Assembly: GCA_017538635.1 (NCBI GenBank)
Contig: JAFYIM010000170.1
Span: forward strand, 1 to 7,707
Reading direction: 5' to 3'
Source: a bacterium
GTDB taxonomy: Bacteria; UBA3054
Length of the DNA stretch: 7,707 nucleotides
The position numbers and the translations under genes were made by a program. How positions within the stretch are numbered: the first letter of the stretch is position 1; each line of letters starts with the position of its first letter. The notes beneath the pieces are model-generated. The model was given only the letters and a program-made list of their open reading frames with translations, had not been told where the DNA came from and made no database searches. Positions 4,573 through 7,707 of this stretch are shown here, one piece after another.

Positions 4573-6032
4573 TCGATCTCCTTCAAAGCCTCATCGACGA
4601 GGCGCTTCACTTCCGGCAGCCTGCTCTTCAGTTTTTTCGCGGTCAGAAGTTCTTCTTTCGCGCCCTTAAGATCCCCCATCCCCGCCAGACAGCAGGCCAG
4701 GTTGTAATGGGCTTCCACTGTACGGGGCCGCAGTTCTATGGCTTTTTTAAGGTACGGCAGCGCGGATCCGTACTGCTCTTTATTGAGGAGCGCTTCCCCT
4801 ACGTTGGCGTTCACCCGGAAGTTCTCCGGCGAATACCTGAGATTGTCCCGCCAGATAAGCTCCGCGTCGCTCCAATAGAAATTGCGCTGGAAAGAGGCGC
4901 ATGTGAAAAGCAGTATGACGACGGAAAGAAAAGCCGCGTTGAAAATATTCTTCTTGGAAAAAAACGTGAAAACGACGGCGATCAGGATCCCGGGGAGCGC
5001 GCAGTAAAGCCTGTGCTCGTAGAGCCCGTTGGGAATTATGGTCGCCGCGGGCGCCAGGGCAAGCGCGAAGGATCCGAGCCCGAAGGCGAAGTAAGGATAT
5101 TTTTTCCGGTTTATCCAGGCGAAGGCAGCCAACGCGATCCAGAATACGATCGCTATGATCACCCGTACGGAAGAGAAACCCTCAAGGGGAACGTCGTACT
5201 CCAGCCTTAATCCGAAGGGCCAGAAGCAAAGCCTAAGATAGATCGTCCAGACTTTAATTTGCGTGGCGAAGTAAGCCCAAACGTCAGGTGTGTCTTCGTA
5301 AAGCCTACTGAGCGGAGAAAAATCAAAGCTCGTCCCCTTCCAGACTCCGGCGAAGCGAAGGACCAGAAGACAAAGAAGAACAAAGGCAGCTGCAGAAATA
5401 ACAGTATATTTTTTGTTCTCTTTAAAAAAAGATTTCAGATCAGCTGAAGCGAAGATGAAATACCCCAGGATCGCGACAAGCGGCGCCACCGCCATGTTCT
5501 CCTTGCAGAAAAGCCCGGCACTGAGCGTCAATATCGCCGGCGCAAGAAATATCTTCTTTTTCAAAGATAAAAGCAAAAAGATCAGGTGCGCAAGAAAGAA
5601 CGTGAAGCACATCAGCTCCAAACGCTGGACGATGTAGGTCACGGCCTGCGTATTGACGGGATGGGCCAAAAAAAGCGCCGCGCACAAGAACGCTGGGAAA
5701 CGTTTTTCTTCTGTTTTCCCGGCCGCCTCCTGCAAAAGCAAAAGAAAATAGTAAAAAAGAAAACCGTTCAGGATGTGAAAAGCCAAATTCACAAAATGGT
5801 ACCAGAAAGTGTCCAGGGCGCAGAAACGGTAATTGCCCCAAAAAGTCAGGAATACCAAAAAACGTCCGGGCGAGAAATGCCAGACGTCGATCAGATTCCC
5901 CCTCAAAGAACTATTGCTGACTATGCACCTGAAATCGTCGAACTGCCAGGCGCCTTTGAATGAGGAAGCGTAAGCCGCAACGGCCAGAAGGAAAAGCAAA
6001 AGCAGGTCTAAAAGCCAGCCTTTATTCTTCAC
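4554..6032 (-). CDS. TMTC-like polytopic membrane protein with C-terminal TPRs, 492 aa
   Basis: About ten hydrophobic helices are followed by two tetratricopeptide repeats (about 405-438 and 439-472). After the first helix comes F31-D32-D33, the acidic loop position used by GT-C glycosyltransferases of the protein mannosyltransferase type. Then follow H124-P-V-N-T-Q-A-V-T-Y-I-V-Q-R (124-137), C176-K-E-N (176-179), E339-H-R-L-Y (339-343) and W387-S-D before the TPRs. This order matches bacterial relatives of the TMTC protein O-mannosyltransferases. The likely role is transfer of a lipid-linked sugar to an extracytoplasmic acceptor, with the TPRs binding the partner; this rests on family knowledge. 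The start is GTG (6032-6030), overlapping the upstream TGA by four bases, with GGGGGAG (6050-6044) as ribosome-binding site. It is apparently the last gene of a - strand operon and no terminator is visible before the convergent gene. Confidence 0.88.
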   Translation of the reverse strand: MKNKGWLLDLLLLFLLAVAAYASSFKGAWQFDDFRCIVSNSSLRGNLIDVWHFSPGRFLVFLTFWGNYRFCALDTFWYHFVNLAFHILNGFLFYYFLLLLQEAAGKTEEKRFPAFLCAALFLAHPVNTQAVTYIVQRLELMCFTFFLAHLIFLLLSLKKKIFLAPAILTLSAGLFCKENMAVAPLVAILGYFIFASADLKSFFKENKKYTVISAAAFVLLCLLVLRFAGVWKGTSFDFSPLSRLYEDTPDVWAYFATQIKVWTIYLRLCFWPFGLRLEYDVPLEGFSSVRVIIAIVFWIALAAFAWINRKKYPYFAFGLGSFALALAPAATIIPNGLYEHRLYCALPGILIAVVFTFFSKKNIFNAAFLSVVILLFTCASFQRNFYWSDAELIWRDNLRYSPENFRVNANVGEALLNKEQYGSALPYLKKAIELRPRTVEAHYNLACCLAGMGDLKGAKEELLTAKKLKSRLPEVKRLVDEALKEIDQALGE

Positions 6033-7468
6033 AGTTCCGGCTTCTCCCCCAGCTCGTAAACGGCCAGGCCGTCAACGTCGCTGACAAGATAAAAAGGCAC
6101 GCCCTGCTCCTCGCACCAGCTCTTCACGGCCTTTGAAATGAAGAAATTCCTTTTCCCAGGCACGATCTCGTCCACTACCGAAACATTCTTCGCAATCAGT
6201 TTCGGCGAGGCGGCAAGATGATAGCGGTAGTATTCCCCGTCGCCGTAAACATCCTCGGTCAGAAGAACGCCGCCAAAAGGAAGAGCCCCGAAAGCCTGGG
6301 CAAGCTTTGCGGCCTCAAAAGAACTTCTTCTAGCGGGAACATTGGCCACGCTGTGGCCAAGAAGAACCAGGATGCCGATGAAAAGCAGCGGGCAAAGCAC
6401 CAGGCGCATCTCTTTCGACTTGGAAATATAAAAGAAGGCGCAGGCGAGAAAAACCGCCAGATACGCCGTGAGGAGCCAATACCACTGCGCGGGATAGAAA
6501 TGGTAGCTTGGAACAAGGAAAAGCAAAGTCGCAAGGAGTGCGGCGAAGACTGTCGTATTCTCGATCGTCGCATATTTTTCCGCCTTTCGGAAAAAAAGTC
6601 CCAAAAGAAGGATCGGAAAGACGAAAAGACTGAGCGCAGAAAAAGCACAAAAACTGCTGCAAAAAACAAGGAAACTAGATCCGTATTCTGAAATCGGCAG
6701 GACGAAATAATTGCTCCAGAACTGGCCGTTCAAAACGGCGCAGAAAAGGCTTTTGCAAAAGTCCTCGCGCCTCAGATACTCGCAGCTCTCGCCCTTGCTG
6801 AATAAAAAGCAAGTGTAAAGGTAAGGCAAAAGCCCGACAACAAGCGCCAAAGCTAAGCCTGCGAGGAAAGCCTTTCCCTTCCCGGCTTTGAAAAGCATTA
6901 AGGCGGCGAAAGGCAAAATAAGCGCAAAGAACCAGAGCGCCAGCGGATCGTGGAAAGCCAATATACCGCAGGGAACGAATTTCAAAGGCAGCGGAATCTT
7001 TTCATTCGCGATGACTGCGTAGGCGAAAAAGAAAAGGCAGAACGATAAAGCTGCAGGCGTCACTTCCGTGGCGGCCGTCACGATGTAAGGCAAAAAGCTT
7101 GCCGCCAGAACAGCAAAGAAAGTAAAGAAGCGATCCTTGAAGCGTCGGCTCAGGGCATCCCAGAGAAACACCATCCCCAGGGAAACGCACAGCGCGGACA
7201 TAAGCGCTAGATTAGCCCCCGGCTCGCTGATGAATTTCAGATGCGAAAAGACTCGCAGCAATAACGTGTACAAAGGGAAAAGCGGCGTATGTGGAGAGCC
7301 GCCCTCTATGGCGAGGCGGACGAACTTCGCGCTATCCGCGTCCGCCAACGCTCCGCCCGGCCCGTACTGAAGGCGGCACACGAACTGGACGAGGACAAGA
7401 AGGAAAAGCGCTGCGCCCGCAGAAAGCGGGCGCAGGACGTCCAATCGGTCTGTTAGCTTAGTAGACAA
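6029..7468 (-). CDS. Polytopic GT-C/DUF2723-like membrane protein, about 479 aa
   Basis: About ten or more hydrophobic helices (first about 14-31) and a soluble C-terminal segment of about 80 residues (from about 395). After helix 1 come D43-A-D45 and then S58-P-H-T-P-L-F-P-L-Y (58-67). These resemble the acidic loop and the HPPG.PLY motif of the DUF2723/TMEM260-type GT-C family, as does T134-E-V-T-P (134-138) at the end of a later helix. Such proteins are polyprenyl-phosphate-sugar dependent glycosyltransferases or their relatives; activity here is inferred. The longest frame opens with TTG at 7468, overlapping the upstream OsmC-like gene by 11 bases, and there is no clear Shine-Dalgarno. 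Another TTG at 7444 would remove eight residues and keep helix 1. No ATG occurs until deep inside the gene. Its stop overlaps the GTG of the TPR protein. Confidence 0.82.
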   Translation of the reverse strand: MSTKLTDRLDVLRPLSAGAALFLLVLVQFVCRLQYGPGGALADADSAKFVRLAIEGGSPHTPLFPLYTLLLRVFSHLKFISEPGANLALMSALCVSLGMVFLWDALSRRFKDRFFTFFAVLAASFLPYIVTAATEVTPAALSFCLFFFAYAVIANEKIPLPLKFVPCGILAFHDPLALWFFALILPFAALMLFKAGKGKAFLAGLALALVVGLLPYLYTCFLFSKGESCEYLRREDFCKSLFCAVLNGQFWSNYFVLPISEYGSSFLVFCSSFCAFSALSLFVFPILLLGLFFRKAEKYATIENTTVFAALLATLLFLVPSYHFYPAQWYWLLTAYLAVFLACAFFYISKSKEMRLVLCPLLFIGILVLLGHSVANVPARRSSFEAAKLAQAFGALPFGGVLLTEDVYGDGEYYRYHLAASPKLIAKNVSVVDEIVPGKRNFFISKAVKSWCEEQGVPFYLVSDVDGLAVYELGEKPEL

Positions 7469-7707
7469 ACTCGGTCACTATTTCGATGTTCGGATTAAGA
7501 CTGTTCTTCACAGGGCAGGCTTTGGCCGCGCCTTCCAGCCTTTTCTTCATGGAATCTTCCAAAGCGATCTTGGGGAAAGTCACTTTCACTTTGAAAGTCT
7601 TGACGGAAGCGGGAGACTGCTGCATCTCCTTGTCGACTTCCACCGAAAGACCGGTCATGTCGATCTTCTGCTGGGCCGCCACAAAGCCTATCATGCTGGC
7701 CGTGCAA
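7458..7707 (-). CDS. OsmC/Ohr-family protein, C-terminal part (partial)
   Basis: The last 82 codons are present and the frame continues past the right edge. Reading in, it starts C-T-A-S-M-I-G-F-V-A-A and includes I-D-M-T-G-L-S-V-E-V, then K-R-L-E-G-A-A-K-A-C-P-V-K-N-S-L-N-P. Both family cysteines are visible: one in the C-T-A-S-M helix (codon 7706-7704), the other in A-C-P-V-K-N-S-L (codon 7517-7515). In OsmC and Ohr proteins this pair reduces organic hydroperoxides, so the fragment looks catalytically intact. The C-P-V-x-N-S-L form suits OsmC-like (YhfA/OsmC) proteins rather than allowing a sharper subfamily call. The ATG at 7694 is internal to a conserved helix and is not the start. Its last 11 bases overlap the next membrane-protein gene, which suggests one operon. 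Confidence 0.92.
   Translation of the reverse strand, partial: CTASMIGFVAAQQKIDMTGLSVEVDKEMQQSPASVKTFKVKVTFPKIALEDSMKKRLEGAAKACPVKNSLNPNIEIVTEFVY

Noticed and set aside
6218..6691. 157-codon + strand frame opposite the DUF2723-like gene
   Set aside because: Its Lys/Arg/Glu-rich translation is what the complement of a hydrophobic membrane-protein gene gives; no ribosome-binding site or domain was seen.

Overview
The window looks like a piece of a diderm (Gram-negative type) bacterial chromosome of intermediate G+C. The evidence is two lipobox-bearing lipoproteins, one with an OmpA-type peptidoglycan-binding domain. A clostridial-type 2[4Fe-4S] ferredoxin hints at an anaerobic or fermentative lifestyle. 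The phylum cannot be fixed from the sequence alone. No insertion sequence, integrase, CRISPR array, phage gene or rRNA was seen. All intergenic gaps are shorter than 200 bases.

Left to right on the + strand: the 3' end of a GT4 glycosyltransferase (1-299); a 56-residue ferredoxin (360-530) followed after only 10 bases by a tRNA-Glu(CTC) with encoded CCA (541-616); and a strong intrinsic terminator (623-650). A promoter-like AT-rich block with three TATAAW hexamers spaced exactly 10 bp (667-692) then precedes a tight four-gene unit: zinc-ribbon protein (708-1088), VTT/DedA-like YqaA-type membrane protein (1089-1742), glycine-zipper/OmpA lipoprotein (1739-2782) and an unrecognised lipoprotein (2797-3462). 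This unit ends in a second terminator (3468-3493). A complete GT4 glycosyltransferase (3496-4572) starts three bases after that terminator's T-tract, and the hairpin's 3' arm supplies its only visible Shine-Dalgarno sequence.

On the - strand, read from the right edge: the 3' part of an OsmC/Ohr-family protein (7707-7458), a polytopic GT-C/DUF2723-like protein (7468-6029, probable TTG start) and a TMTC-like polytopic protein with C-terminal TPRs (6032-4554, GTG start). Consecutive genes overlap by 11 and 4 bases, so they are probably one translationally coupled operon. It runs tail-to-tail into the GT4 gene with a 19-base overlap.

The theme is the cell envelope: lipoproteins, a membrane-transport-type VTT protein, two GT4 transferases and two GT-C-like membrane proteins. 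A working inference, not shown by the sequence, is that the GT4 enzymes build lipid-linked sugars and the GT-C-like proteins transfer them to an extracytoplasmic acceptor. The least explained items are the zinc-ribbon protein, the 221-residue lipoprotein and the terminator/ribosome-binding-site overlap at 3468-3498.
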